Shown here one piece after another: positions 1 through 8,833 of a DNA stretch of 22,468 bases. The notes below the pieces were generated by a model that was not told where the DNA came from, did not search any database, and saw only the letters and a program-made list of their open reading frames with translations. The stretch covers positions 491,836-514,303 of the forward strand of contig BFEA01000543.1 of the NCBI GenBank assembly GCA_003427395.1. The letters run 5' to 3'. How positions within the stretch are numbered: the stretch's first letter is position 1; each line of letters begins with the position of its first letter. The DNA comes from Chara braunii (taxonomy: Eukaryota; Streptophyta; Charophyceae; Charales; Characeae). Made by a program: the position numbers and the translations under genes.

Positions 1-69
1 TGTCACAGCCCCTCGTTTGTTGTCTTCTTCTCTCTCTCTGCCTAAGGTTTACCGGGCAGTTCTATTTGA

Positions 70-80
<11 letters not shown>
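1..80 (+). repeat. Terminal repeat, partner of 14060-14164
   Basis: The first ~80 bases, starting TGTCACAGCCC, match the reverse complement of 14164 down to about 14060 with scattered substitutions and a small length difference in the pyrimidine stretch. Shared landmarks are TTGTTGTC, CTCTGCCTA, GGTTTACC and a terminal GATATATAT. The two copies face each other over 14 kb. They could be ends of one large element, or LTR-like ends of two elements in opposite orientation. Because the window begins at this motif, the outer boundary cannot be seen. Confidence 0.6.

Positions 81-121
<41 letters not shown>
72..121. repeat. (TA)n microsatellite
   Basis: About 25 uninterrupted TA dinucleotides. The partner repeat near 14060 carries only a short, interrupted ATATAT tract at the same place, so the expansion occurred after the two copies diverged. 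Confidence 0.95.
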
Positions 122-124
<3 letters not shown>

Positions 125-164
125 CACGTGAAAAATGGGGGAAAAAAATCATGTACCAAACTCG

Positions 165-248
165 GCTGGTCGGCCTAGGCCGAACCGGGCCGATTCGGTC
201 TTCGGCCTAGGCCGCGGTCGATTCAGACCCCCCGGCCGCGGCCGGGCG
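165..248. repeat. Cluster of GC-rich palindromes
   Basis: The palindrome CGGCCTAGGCCG occurs twice (171-182 and 203-214) and is followed by CCGGCCGCGGCCGG (232-245). Short Y/R inversions of TCGG/CCGA link them. The block is far more GC-rich than its surroundings. No function is evident; it could be a decayed foldback element. Confidence 0.6.
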
Positions 249-379
249 TGCAACATAGCAAACAAGCAAATGAGTTTGCAAGTGGAGAGCCAAACACCGC
301 TGTCAGAGTTCCTCCAACTCAGGAGGTAATGATGGCTCAAGACAAAAAACAAAGAGAAGGGCACAGCAGTTGAGAAAGC

Positions 380-426
380 TACCCTACCCTACCCTACCCT
401 ACCCTATCCTACCCTACCCTACCCTA
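380..426. repeat. Interstitial (CCCTA)9 telomere-like tract
   Basis: Nine consecutive five-base units, eight perfect and one with a C-to-T change. The G-rich strand reads TAGGG. This is one or two bases shorter per unit than the usual plant heptamer (TTTAGGG) or the TTAGGG hexamer. It lies inside ordinary repeat-rich sequence, so it is interstitial, and it may simply be a five-base microsatellite. Confidence 0.85.
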
Positions 427-669
427 ATAAAAGTACAGACTGTACTCTAGCGCGGTAACCAGCCTGGAAATCAGACGAGGATTGTGGTGGCCCGAGGGTA
501 AAGCCCCAATGATGGGAAAAACTGTCATGCTGGGCGGCAGCAGAGTGGGAGAACTGTCTGTGTGGTGAATGCCTGAGTGTGGTGCTGTGTATGTGTGGGT
601 GTGAGTTGAAGGACGCTATAGCCATGCAAGGGTGGGGTGGATATCACGACAGCGGGCATGGATCCACCT

Positions 670-860
670 TTGAACGCAGTGCTATGGGTGTAGTGGTTAA
701 GAAACTCGAGTCTTGAGGCTGAGGTCGCCGGTTAGAGTGCGTGCGAGCATGGCATAGAGGAGGTCCGAGGCTGATAGAAGTACAGACTACGCTACCCTCG
801 GGTAGGCTTAGCTTTCTCAACGAAAAAGGGTTTCCCACCCAAACCAAAAGGGCTAAAGCA
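670..860 (+). mobile_element. Possible tRNA-Ser/Leu-derived SINE remnant
   Basis: A box-A-like stretch (TAGTGGTTAAGA, as in class II tRNAs) is followed about 35 bases later by a weak box-B-like stretch (CGGTTAGAGTGC). The sequence downstream is not clearly tailed. Only the spacing and box A support the call; no target duplication was found. A short motif, AGTACAGACT, recurs at 429 and 779. Confidence 0.3.
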
Positions 861-2060
861 TGCTATAAAACCAATTTCAGTTCAAAGAAAAATCCAGAAA
901 ATGGTTTTCACTACACCAAATCAAATAGATTATCTTCCTGCATTTCACTCATGTTAGATTTGCGATAGATCAAAGGGAGTGTTGTGTCCCATCATGCCAC
1001 ATGTGATAGAAAGCTCAGTGCTGGGAAAACTCTTAAGGCTGTAGGTCGGAAGGCGCAAGTGTTTTTCGTGAGCGCCGGTGGTTAGCGCTAACGCATACTT
1101 CAGCGGAACACCTTCCTCGCCCTCGCAGGACCTCGTGGTCTCCTCCAGGGCCTACCCACAGGGACGGTCCATAGCGACGCGCACGGTCTTTTTTAAAAAT
1201 TCCAAAGGGGGCGCGGATTTGGGCGTGAAATCGGGGAAGGGTCAGCCACGCCTTTGGGCGTGGGGAGAAGACAACCATATACACGCACATCCATCATCAT
1301 CATCACATGCGAAAACGTGGTGGAGAAGACAAAGAGGAGAAACGAGGAAGAGAACGGAAAGGCAACAGCGAGAGGTCACGAGGCAAAGGAGAGAGCTCTC
1401 GAGTGGAACCAGGAGAACAAAACGAAAGAGTGTCGAGGAACAGTAGGGAGGGGAAGTTTTGGAAGGGGGAACAGTAAATGAGAGCACGGAAACTGAATGC
1501 GAAAGAGAGGGCAAACTTTCTATTTTGGAACAAAAACGAAAACAGAAAGCTTCGTCCGATAATCGCTCTTGGAGGAAAAAGAGTAAAGCGTTTGTTTTCA
1601 AACTAGCGGAAGTAAAGGGCGAGGGAGATGGAGCCTCTCCCCAGGTGTTAGTGGTGTCTGGCCTTATCAGCAGCACTAACACTGGAGGGCGTGTTTAAAA
1701 ATAATAATAATAATAAAAATAAAAAATAAAAAAGGGCGAGGGAGCAAGGAGTGAGAGCGGATTTGTCATGTCACGCCACGCTCTCAGGCGCGGCCAACAT
1801 CAGTAAGGGACAGAAAGAGGCAAAGGAAGGGGGAGGGGAGGAAGGATCAAAAGCAAAACGAGGAAGGAAAGGCAAGTGAGGAACAGTAATCTCTGCTAAA
1901 AGAAGGAAAAAACAAGCACCACGAAAGAGGAGGAGGGGTGGATTGTCGAGAGATCAACTTTCCAAACAAGGAGTAGGGTTCGAGGGGGAAAGAAGAGGAA
2001 AGCTACTTCTCTTCTTTCAAGTTACGAGCGGCATAACGGACAAACAGGACATCATTCGAT
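860..2060. other. Purine-rich sequence without recognisable gene
   Basis: From about 1300 to 2000 the plus strand is strongly purine-rich (AGGAAGAG, GAAAGAGAGG types), so apparent reading frames are Arg/Lys/Glu-rich and not convincing. A hairpin with arms GTGTTAGTG (1645-1653) and CACTAACAC (1674-1682) precedes an A-rich run (1694-1732), which resembles the 3' end of a small retroelement. A possible splice donor (AAAG/GTAAGA) lies near 2095. No gene can be named. Confidence 0.5.
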
Positions 2061-2204
2061 ATGCAAGGTGAAAGCTGCTCGTACCGGAACCAAAGGTAAG
2101 ATCTCATCAAATGATCACCCCGAATTACCCAAGAAGGAAGGATCACGACCAGCTAGCGCGAACAAGAAGAGGAACTACGACTACCAGAGGTGGCAACCAG
2201 AAGT

Positions 2205-2500
2205 TTTAGGATTACCAGTACCCAACCTAGCTGCACCCTCTTTGAAAACCAACCACCCATACCCACTGTATACCTGGCCTACTGGACCATTACCCATCTC
2301 TACCTGCTCCAAGAGAAAAAGACGTGTACCCATACCTGCTCTACCTGAAGCTCTTCAAACTGTAACTGCCCATACCTGCCCATGGACTCTTTATTTTCAA
2401 AACCACCCATGGCCACCTGAACCCAAACTATTTGTTAACCACCCATACCCTACGCAGCCCAGGATTTCTTTACCCATACCCACCCACAATTGTATGCACC
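2205..2500. repeat. C-rich degenerate repeat, CCCATACC type, block 1
   Basis: Motifs of the form CCCATACC, TACCTG and CCACCCAT recur irregularly about every 15-30 bases. On the minus strand these are GGGTATGGG and CAGGTA runs, which could form G-quadruplex-like structures. A plus-strand frame through the block (2068-2526) is rich in Pro and Tyr because of the repeat and should not be taken as a gene. The same repeat returns at 3050-3290. Confidence 0.7.
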
Positions 2501-2713
2501 AGCCGCGCCTGTCTCCTGAGTCCTGACACATTCTTCGGCTATCGATCACACCTGCAACACCCTCCTGCTGGGTCAGACCTGTGATGCTGGCCATGGAAGC
2601 TATAGAGGATGGACAATTACGGGCGGCAAGGAGGACAATCAGTGGGGACGTGAACGACGGGCAGAGACTCCGAAGAATAGTGGCAACAAGGAATGGAAAG
2701 GGGCGGGGGGCAA

Positions 2714-2839
2714 TGGGCCTTGCTCCACTACTCACGAAATGTTCAAAATGAGAATTATGAATCTTCCGCTGGAACATGGGAAGATATACCGTCTTTTTGT
2801 TTTCTTCTTTGCATTTCGTGAGAAGTGGAGCGAGGCCCA
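2714..2839. mobile_element. Short MITE (family M1), copy a, 126 bp
   Basis: The element has terminal inverted repeats of about 28 bases: the left end reads TGGGCCTTGCTCCACTAC and the right end is its near-perfect reverse complement, with two mismatches. Each inverted repeat ends inward with CACGAAATG or its complement. The interior carries CCGCTGGAACATGG, which recurs in the copies at 10841 and 18673. No coding capacity. A target duplication is not clear. Confidence 0.75.
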
Positions 2840-3049
2840 AAGGCCCAACTGGAAGTCAGGAAACTTTTGGACTTTCAACAACGCAGTGACCCGCTGGCGA
2901 GGGGGGAAATTATTTTTTGGCTGTTTGAGACTTTCAACGTGGCAGCGGGAGAAAACAATGTGGGCCTAGACCTTGTGGCGGCGGGAGAGGGGGGCGGAGG
3001 GAGGGGGGTGGCTGGGTTGGGGGATTGGAATGGGTAGGTATCAGGTATT

Positions 3050-3290
3050 CCACGGTTACCCGATAGGAACCTCTACCCGCCCATACCCGTACCAGTATTT
3101 TTTATTGCCACCCGTACCTGGCCATACCCGTTCTATTTTTTTTTGGCCGCCCATACCATGTTTTTTCCCCCCCACCTGCCCCTACCTAGCCCTACCTGCC
3201 CATGATTTCCATAAGGGCAACTGTGCCCGCCCTAACAACGGCCACTATTTTTTTTGTCTGCCCATACCCAACTCCCCCTTCAGAAGGGGT
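3050..3290. repeat. C-rich degenerate repeat, CCCATACC type, block 2
   Basis: The same CCCATACC / TACCTGCC / GCCCATACCCG motifs as at 2205-2500, interspersed here with T-runs (TTTTTTTTGG). The two blocks bracket MITE copy a and could be one array that was interrupted by it and by other sequence. Confidence 0.65.
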
Positions 3291-3409
3291 ACCCAGCCTT
3301 TGTATTCATTTGATCTCTCCACCCTCTTTCAAATGTAGTACGATTCGAACAGGGAATGCACACGATATCAATGATTCACATCACATTGGCTTCACTACTC
3401 TGCCTGCAG

Positions 3410-3474
3410 TCCAGACAAAATGCTCGCTCATCGCCGTTCATTGCACATAAGGGACGAACAGCAACCATTTTGAG
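3410..3474 (+). CDS. Candidate internal exon, unknown product
   Basis: A 65-base open segment lies between a good acceptor (CTGCCTGCAG) and a near-consensus donor (GAG/GTAAGG). One frame begins SRQNARSSPFIAHKG and is fully open. I do not recognise the protein. It would join to the candidate exon at 3825 only with a phase adjustment, so the two may not belong to one transcript. Chance occurrence is possible at this length. Confidence 0.22.
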
Positions 3475-3824
3475 GTAAGGAAGCAAACCACTGAATGTTC
3501 ATCGGCCGCATCATCAATCCTTAGTGCCTCTCTCACACGAGTGTTGGTTATAACGCCATCCATCCCGAATCTGCGCCCGAAAGTGGCTCCCATTCCGACT
3601 ACAGTCACTTGATTCTGAACCCCCCTCTTTACCCAATATCCCCATCTCTCCATAACATCACAACCCACCCATCCATCCCTCAGCCCTAACCACACAGACC
3701 CCCCCCATCCGCTACTGCAGGTCATCCTCCCAGGAGAAAATTACCGTTCTCCCCAATCAGTCCAAAGCGCACGATCCATACACCACCTGCCAACCCCCTG
3801 CTAATCTTCTCTGTATCGTTCCAG

Positions 3825-3894
3825 TTTTAACGGATGTCCCGAAGGACTGGGCCAATGCGGCCTTGAATATCATCATCAAACTGACCGGGCCCAG
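3825..3894 (+). CDS. Candidate internal exon, unknown product
   Basis: A 70-base open segment follows an acceptor (TCGTTCCAG) and ends at a perfect donor, CAG/GTAAGT. The most protein-like frame begins LTDVPKDWANAAL and continues NIIIKLTGP. A second frame is also open. The donor sits exactly at the edge of the antisense tRNA-like element that starts at about 3896. Product not recognised. Confidence 0.3.
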
Positions 3895-3895
3895 G

Positions 3896-4035
3896 TAAGT
3901 CAGAAACATTCCTTACATTCATCTGGTTCCATCATTCTAAATTCGAACTTGACTCTGTATTTCAGCACTTTGTGGGTTTCCCTACTGAGTTAGCCATTAG
4001 TATCCTGACCGGCCCCAAAACCAGCATCGATACTG
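3896..4035 (-). mobile_element. tRNA-derived SINE-like segment, copy 1
   Basis: Read on the minus strand, TGGCTAACTCAGTAGG resembles box A (D-arm) and AGTTCGAATTTAG resembles box B (T-arm), at tRNA-like spacing. Downstream, GATGGAACCAGATGAATG matches the copy at 10139 (GATGGAGACGGAACTAGATG). No A-tail is visible at this copy. On the plus strand it is followed by an A-rich run (4064-4088) and the retroelement fragment, an order repeated at 8645-9211. Confidence 0.55.
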
Positions 4036-4119
4036 GTTCATCCCCGAAAATAGGACCTTCGAATTTATTAAAAAAGAAAATAAAAAATTTGGGAACAATG
4101 GTGAAGAGGGAGAGAAAAC

Positions 4120-4338
4120 GTGCTTAAAGGGAGAGAGGGGGGGGGGGGAAGGGACACCGGTACCTCCTTGGTCCCGCCAATCGGGCCCATGAGGAGGATC
4201 GACAATAAAACCAAGGAGGATAGTCCGGACCCTCAACCCTTCAGCTTCCCTTCAAACTACTCCAATGGCCCTGCATCGCCGCCCGCTGATCTTAATCCTT
4301 GTATTTGCTGCATGAAAGTTAAACATTGTAATCAATAA
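4120..4338 (+). pseudogene. Non-LTR retroelement ORF1 (gag-like) C-terminus, copy 1
   Basis: The last ~45 codons align with those of 8834-9211: both have EDSP near the start of the shared part, a FPS segment, and end in a zinc-knuckle-like CxxC-x4-H motif (CICCMKVKHCNQ here). In copy 2 the fourth ligand, a Cys, follows four residues after His, giving CX2CX4HX4C. Here an early TAA replaces the penultimate codon, although the Cys codon and the original stop remain just after it. A run of 12 G upstream breaks the similarity. Gag-like RNA binding is the family role; this copy is decayed. Confidence 0.55.
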
Positions 4339-4520
4339 TGTTAAGCCCAAGGCAGACACTAATGGTCGCGCAAATCCATATAAACAGGTATCGTTCGGCA
4401 CGTGGGCTTACCGAAACACACCAAGCCCTCACCGCCATAAAAGTCGACCTCCACACGAGCACACGCGCATCATGGTCAGACATACCAACCAAAGGAAAAT
4501 ATCACTTAGTCCTAAATTAA
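4338..4520 (+). pseudogene. Non-LTR retroelement ORF2 start, copy 1
   Basis: Translation from the ATG at 4338, which overlaps the ancestral ORF1 stop in another frame, gives VAQIHINRYRSARGLTETH near its start. That pattern (hydrophobic-Q-x-N-x-N-R-x-RxA) resembles the first strand of the APE-type endonuclease at the N-terminus of ORF2 in R1/I/Jockey-type LINEs. Copy 2 has VAKLNMNGYR at the same place. The frame ends after 60 codons; the rest of the endonuclease and the reverse transcriptase are missing. Confidence 0.5.
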
Positions 4521-4622
4521 TCGAAGTCAAAAAGTTGATCGGCAGATGTGCAGGCTCTTTAACATCAATAAGAAAACATCACGCGCGCCTTAAAAATGCG
4601 CGTCCACACACTCCCTAATTTC
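4487..4622 (+). repeat. 3' conserved block of the retroelement, copy 1
   Basis: ACATACCAACCAAAGG, TTAATCGAAG, CATCAATAAGAAAA and CCACACACTCCCTA occur in this order here and at 9686-9831. Copy 1 holds an open frame through the block (starting RIMVRHTNQRKISL) that is closed by stops in copy 2. The block may be part of ORF2 or a noncoding 3' region. Copy 1 lacks roughly 300 bases present upstream of this block in copy 2. Confidence 0.6.
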
Positions 4623-4721
4623 GTCAGACTTTGTCAGATGGCTACCAAAACAAAACCCGACCTCGATCCGCACGACACACTCAATTTTTAAATCATGATT
4701 CGTTTTTTGCAAATTAACGGT

Positions 4722-5001
4722 CATTTCGTCAAAACGAACATATTATATTTTTTGAACGAAATTGAAATTGAGTTTTTGGACCGAAATCCAATCCAAATTT
4801 TTGGCTCGGGGGGTCCGGCCTTCCTAGAACGCCGGACCCCTTAGATGTATCTGACCTCAAGCTGAGACCAGATACATCTAGGGGGTTCGACGTTCTAGGA
4901 ACGCCGGACCCCCCCGAGCCAAAAATTTGGACCGGGTTTCGGCCCAAAAACTCAATTTCAATTTCGTTCAAAAAATTTGATATATCCGTTTTGACGAAAT
5001 G
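4722..5001. mobile_element. 280-bp palindromic foldback MITE
   Basis: Both ends read CATTTCGTCAAAACG inward, and nearly the whole element is self-complementary: arms of about 125 bases carrying TTTTTTGAACGAAATTG, GAGTTTTTGG and GAACGCCGGACCCC mirror each other around a loop near 4860. The arms include an inner stem of AGATGTATCTG and CAGATACATCT. There is no coding capacity. A transcript would form a long hairpin, so a small-RNA source is conceivable. The target duplication is not resolved; TAAC occurs near both outer flanks but not directly at the ends. Confidence 0.85.
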
Positions 5002-5250
5002 TGTAACATTACTTTACATCAATTGGACAAATACATATATGAGACCCTAAAGGAGCAATACGACAAGCACGAAGTGGCAGATACGAACTTTCGATGTCTT
5101 AGCTATGTGCAATACGCAAATGACTTTGTAATAGGCATTACCGACCCTCTTCCTGACGCAATTGAGATGCGTGATCTTATATCGACCTTTCTAAGAACAC
5201 TCGGACTAGAGCTGTTGTTTCTTCCAAAACCAGGGCGGATACCCTTGTAA
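5002..5250 (+). pseudogene. Group II intron reverse transcriptase fragment
   Basis: The frame, which begins at the MITE edge, reads CNITLHQLDKYIYETL, then YVQYANDFVIGITDP, then IEMRDLISTFLRTLGLEL. This matches the order seen in group II intron-encoded proteins: the LCNI-x-LHELD stretch after the QGG motif, the YADDF catalytic box, and the helix leading to LELS-x-KT. The catalytic box is YAND, so the second Asp position is altered. After LEL a +1 shift restores SSKTR, and then similarity is lost. It may be a nuclear copy of mitochondrial DNA; a nuclear maturase relic is the alternative. The N-terminal half is absent. Confidence 0.7.
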
Positions 5251-8150
5251 GGGTATTTGCACCGACAGGGGTTCATAACCTCATTTATCCCTTGAGTAAT
5301 CGATAGCATAAAGGGGTCAAGCCCGAGCACAATCCAAAAGCAGATACCCACAATCAACGAGCAACTTTTTGACAGAGGTCAACGGTAAAAGAGATGACAT
5401 TTCATGACCAATCATGCGTCTCTCAAAGGCCAACGACAAGGTTATTCCCACTATGAGAACAAGATCCAAGAGTACAAGCAACGAGGTCAATGCTCAAGCA
5501 TCATACCAAAACAAATTAGGGCATAATCCTCATAACCTATTATCCAACCCTATTCAACTTAGCAACACTATACTTCCTACCGCCCAAGCTTCAAGCCAAC
5601 CAATGATGGCTGAAAATTCAGCCATCGCTCATTGACAAGTCAGTTCACAATCTCAATTTTGTATCACTCAGTTGTGACAACATACGTTCATTTAAGTGGG
5701 TCAATTCTCGATGACCAAGTTTGAGATCATGTTTAAGTTAGTAACGCTTTATTTCCACATGCCGCAATTTCGAGTTGAGCAATTGACAAGGAGGGTTTCA
5801 TCGCCATTCAAGTTGATTCAACCCTATCCAAAAGTGATAGCACAACTCTTCTAACTATCAAAACTCAAACCAACTTCGTCAATCCAATCCTCTTGGAACC
5901 AACGAATCTTTTGGTCAGTCGAACGTTAGGCAAAGCAATACAAATTCAACACCTCAAATAGGCGCAATGCATATTAATGTACCCTCATCCATCCAACAAC
6001 GGGGGAAAACAAAACTATCCTCTATTCAATCATTAAACCAAGATACATGCTATAAAATACCGGCTCTCCTTTCTCGAATCGGAAAAAAAAAACATCACCC
6101 AACTCACCATCACACGTATTCCTTGTTGGCGAAGGGAGAGGGTATGTCCATATTATTCACGTGATTGTCAACCTTCCAATCATTAGGGTAAGAAGAGTCA
6201 TTTGTCATATTACCTGAAGTGTCGGTCCTGTCATATTACCTTAAGTGTCGGTCCTTAAAACTCAGCCATGTCACGGTGACCGTGTTTGACGACGAAACAC
6301 ACTTTATACCAACGTAGCATGCAGTAAAGATCCACCATGGCTCGCCAACCGAGTTCCACGTCATCAGAACCGATTTTCAAGAAGCTTATTATCAGAAAGT
6401 GTATTCACGAGGGTGAATAAACCATTGTGCAAAAGTTTCATATCTGAATCAGGGGGCAAGACCCATGACCAGTTACAATTTTTGATTTCATATGGCGCCC
6501 AGATCCTGCCCCCTGACTGACCCCACTCGCAAACATTCCGCACACAGTCAATCGGGATTGTCGACCGGAGTCGACCAAGATCAGGCTATGGCGGGCACAT
6601 GGCAGTGCACCCTAAGGCTTGCAGCAATCTCCACCTAACGCCCTACACGCTCAGCGCCCCATCTGCGCCACCACCCCAACAACAGACTGTAGCACAGTAC
6701 AACCACACATGCGACTGCGCCTCCCCGATCCCGTGTTGCCTAGGCGCCACTCGGCCTTTCCTGTGGGTTCTTGTGGTCAAAAGTATATCGCGTCAAGGGA
6801 CAGTGTAATCCTTTTCAAAAGTGAATAACATCTTAGATTCTCGAGTCTCCCTCAACTTCCTCAAGAACCAAACCTCACTGCTTCTCCTTCCGAGTCCAAC
6901 ACGTGTTCCTTTCAGACCCTTGTCCACAAGGTTGACAACCTCACCATACATATCCCGGGATGCGCGGTCCCTTCGTGTGCTGATGAACCCACCTGGCACA
7001 AATTCGGTTGGGGAATCACCCCCTACCTCTTTGTGGCACGCAGTAACTGCTTCCCTTATAGACCACGGTCTGATAAGGCTCAAACCCTTTTTTTATATCC
7101 AGTAGTAATGTAGTCATTTTACCACGAAGAGTTAGGCGGCAACGCCCTACTATGGACTAGGAATATAGTTATGGTGTGGGTCTCACTACTACTTAGAAGA
7201 CAAAATTATGACTTTCTCAAATCATCTTTCAGAGAAAAAATGATTTAGGATCGCAATTTCCCTTAGGGTAGACTTTGCACATTGACAACTTCTTGAGAAA
7301 ATATTTTTTTCCCAAGAAGCCGGTCACTTCATTCACCTCCTTCTCCGCATCGGACGTGGATTCTGCCAGCATTTTTTCCCTTTTTTAGAAGAGCGACCCA
7401 AACCTATAGATCCGAATGAATAGATATAAATAAACAATCCAAATTGACGGTTTATATAGACAATTTCGGGCGAACAGTCTTAAACAAGTAAACTCTGACT
7501 TCAACCATGGATATGCTTAGCAATGTTAATGCCGCCTCATTCATCCTTAGCCGCATCAAATGTGCAATGTATTGTCAAAACACCTCAAGTATCAAAATTA
7601 AATAGGTGCTAGCTGAAGTTGGCATCGTACACGTCAGGGTATGTAAGCGCATCATTGAGATGCTTTTCATTCTTGAACCATCCACACAAAATCTGAAAAC
7701 GCTCACCCATATAATCCAGATTCACACATTTCTTAGAGATTTGACTCTGTTGCTAAAAAGTAAGATTTTAGCCTTTAATACAACTACTTCCTAATACGAG
7801 CGTAATCTGACACTGCCATGACAACTTAGGTAGCTTAGTGTTTGTGTCAAGCACCAAAGATTCTTGCTCGTGTATATGGGCGTGCAAAGCTACATTGGTA
7901 TGGGTAACAACCTACCCCAACAATATCAGATACGCATAACATTGCCCAAAATACTCTACGGCACCAGATCCCAAAATTTCTAGTTGCAGTCACGGTTGCT
8001 ACTATAGGTGCTAGGATACACACACGATTCTATCTCACACACCTTTACTCCCTTTCAGTCAAATGCAAACACCATACCATTCTCCCTTATCTTTAACACC
8101 TCTGGTCAAGAAACAAAGTTGTCGTTCTGCCTAAATCATCAGTCTGCGAT
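5250..8150. other. About 2.9 kb without recognisable genes
   Basis: Base composition is more AT-rich than the rest of the window and microsatellites are few, which sets it apart. Short open frames exist (for example 5414-5635 on plus, 6793-7083 on minus, and a 47-codon minus frame at 7229-7372 starting MLAESTSDAEK), but I recognise none and several overlap. A pair of inverted motifs, TCAGGGGGCA and TGCCCCCTGA, lies between 6440 and 6525. Since a group II RT fragment lies at its left edge, an organellar origin for part of it is possible but unproven. Confidence 0.4.
6204..6255. repeat. 26-bp tandem duplication
   Basis: Two adjacent units start GTCATATTACCT and end GTGTCGGTCCT, and differ at one base. 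It is a recent local duplication with no evident function. Confidence 0.9.
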
Positions 8151-8154
8151 AACC

Positions 8155-8445
8155 TGGGTTCGTTCACTAAGGACCCCAGTAGGCAGCCAAGATCCTCGGT
8201 AACGGCGTCACCTGTCGAGTGCATCGGTCCCGCAGGGACCCTCCTAGCAGCGTCCTACTTGGGCATAGTCCACCATCTGTTAGGTCCCACAGAGACACTC
8301 TCACAGTCAAACCTCTCACAACAGATCGCGGGTGGCGGGCAATACCCCCCCCACTCAGGTTTTTTTTGCTCCATGGACTAAGCACTGGCACCTGCCGATT
8401 GCATGCACGTTTGAAGTCCTCGGTCCGTGTTTCAAGAGAGGCAGG
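8155..8445 (-). pseudogene. Degenerate cytosolic 25S/28S rRNA fragment
   Basis: On the minus strand, in the correct order for the large-subunit rRNA, I see CTTGAAACACGGACC (8420s), a diverged stretch corresponding to the region before the helix GTGTGAG, then GTCTCTGTGGGACC, then AGATGGTGGACTATGCCC (eukaryotic rRNA: AGATGGTGAACTATGCCT) and a weaker match to the GGTATAGGGG-to-CGAACC segment. The first and fourth motifs are typical of the eukaryotic cytosolic rRNA, not of organellar rRNA. Identity is high in cores and low between them, so this is an old relic. Confidence 0.75.
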
Positions 8446-8644
8446 GCAGAGGAACTTCACTAGCATCTCGAACACACAAAGACCTTACTGCAATGCCGGT
8501 AAGAGCATCCCCTGTCGGGAGGCACCCCACGTCTAACAAGGAGTGCATGCTCAAGGTCTTTGACTGCGGTGACGGCCTTGAGATGCCTTCATTGGACTGA
8601 TTGACCCTATGAAATCTAAAATTATAGTATTTCACTTGTCTGCT

Positions 8645-8735
8645 TCTAGTGGGGATTGAACGCGGGTCTGTATTTCAACAGTTCATGGGTGTACCGACTG
8701 AGCCAGGCCTGTTGGTCCTACCGTCGTGCTCGGCA
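8645..8735 (-). mobile_element. tRNA-derived SINE-like segment, copy 2
   Basis: On the minus strand TGGCTCAGTCGG is a good box A and GCGTTCAATCCCC a good box B. CCCATGAACTGTTGAAATA between them matches the copy at 10139. Beyond the T-arm the body differs from copies 1 and 3. On the plus strand it is followed by GGAACCGCGTCCCGGAAATG and an A-rich run (AAATAAAAATAAAA, up to 8826), as copy 1 is followed by a related sequence. Confidence 0.65.
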
Positions 8736-8833
8736 CCGGAACCGCGTCCCGGAAATGAGACCAGTAGTTAACATAGCCAAATAAACTAAACTAAAATTAG
8801 AAATAAAAATAAAAATAAAAATAAAACGAGAAA

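Noticed and set aside
380-426. A chromosome end
   Set aside because: The tract is only 45 bases, is flanked on both sides by ordinary sequence and has a five-base unit.
1254-1682. Arg/Glu-rich and Ser/Leu-rich long frames on both strands
   Set aside because: The segment is purine-rich, so long open frames on either strand are expected from composition. There are no recognised motifs.
3438-3725. Minus-strand frame with VTVVGMGATFGRRFGMDG
   Set aside because: The middle looks protein-like but I do not recognise it, the flanks are low complexity, and splice sites on the minus strand are weak.
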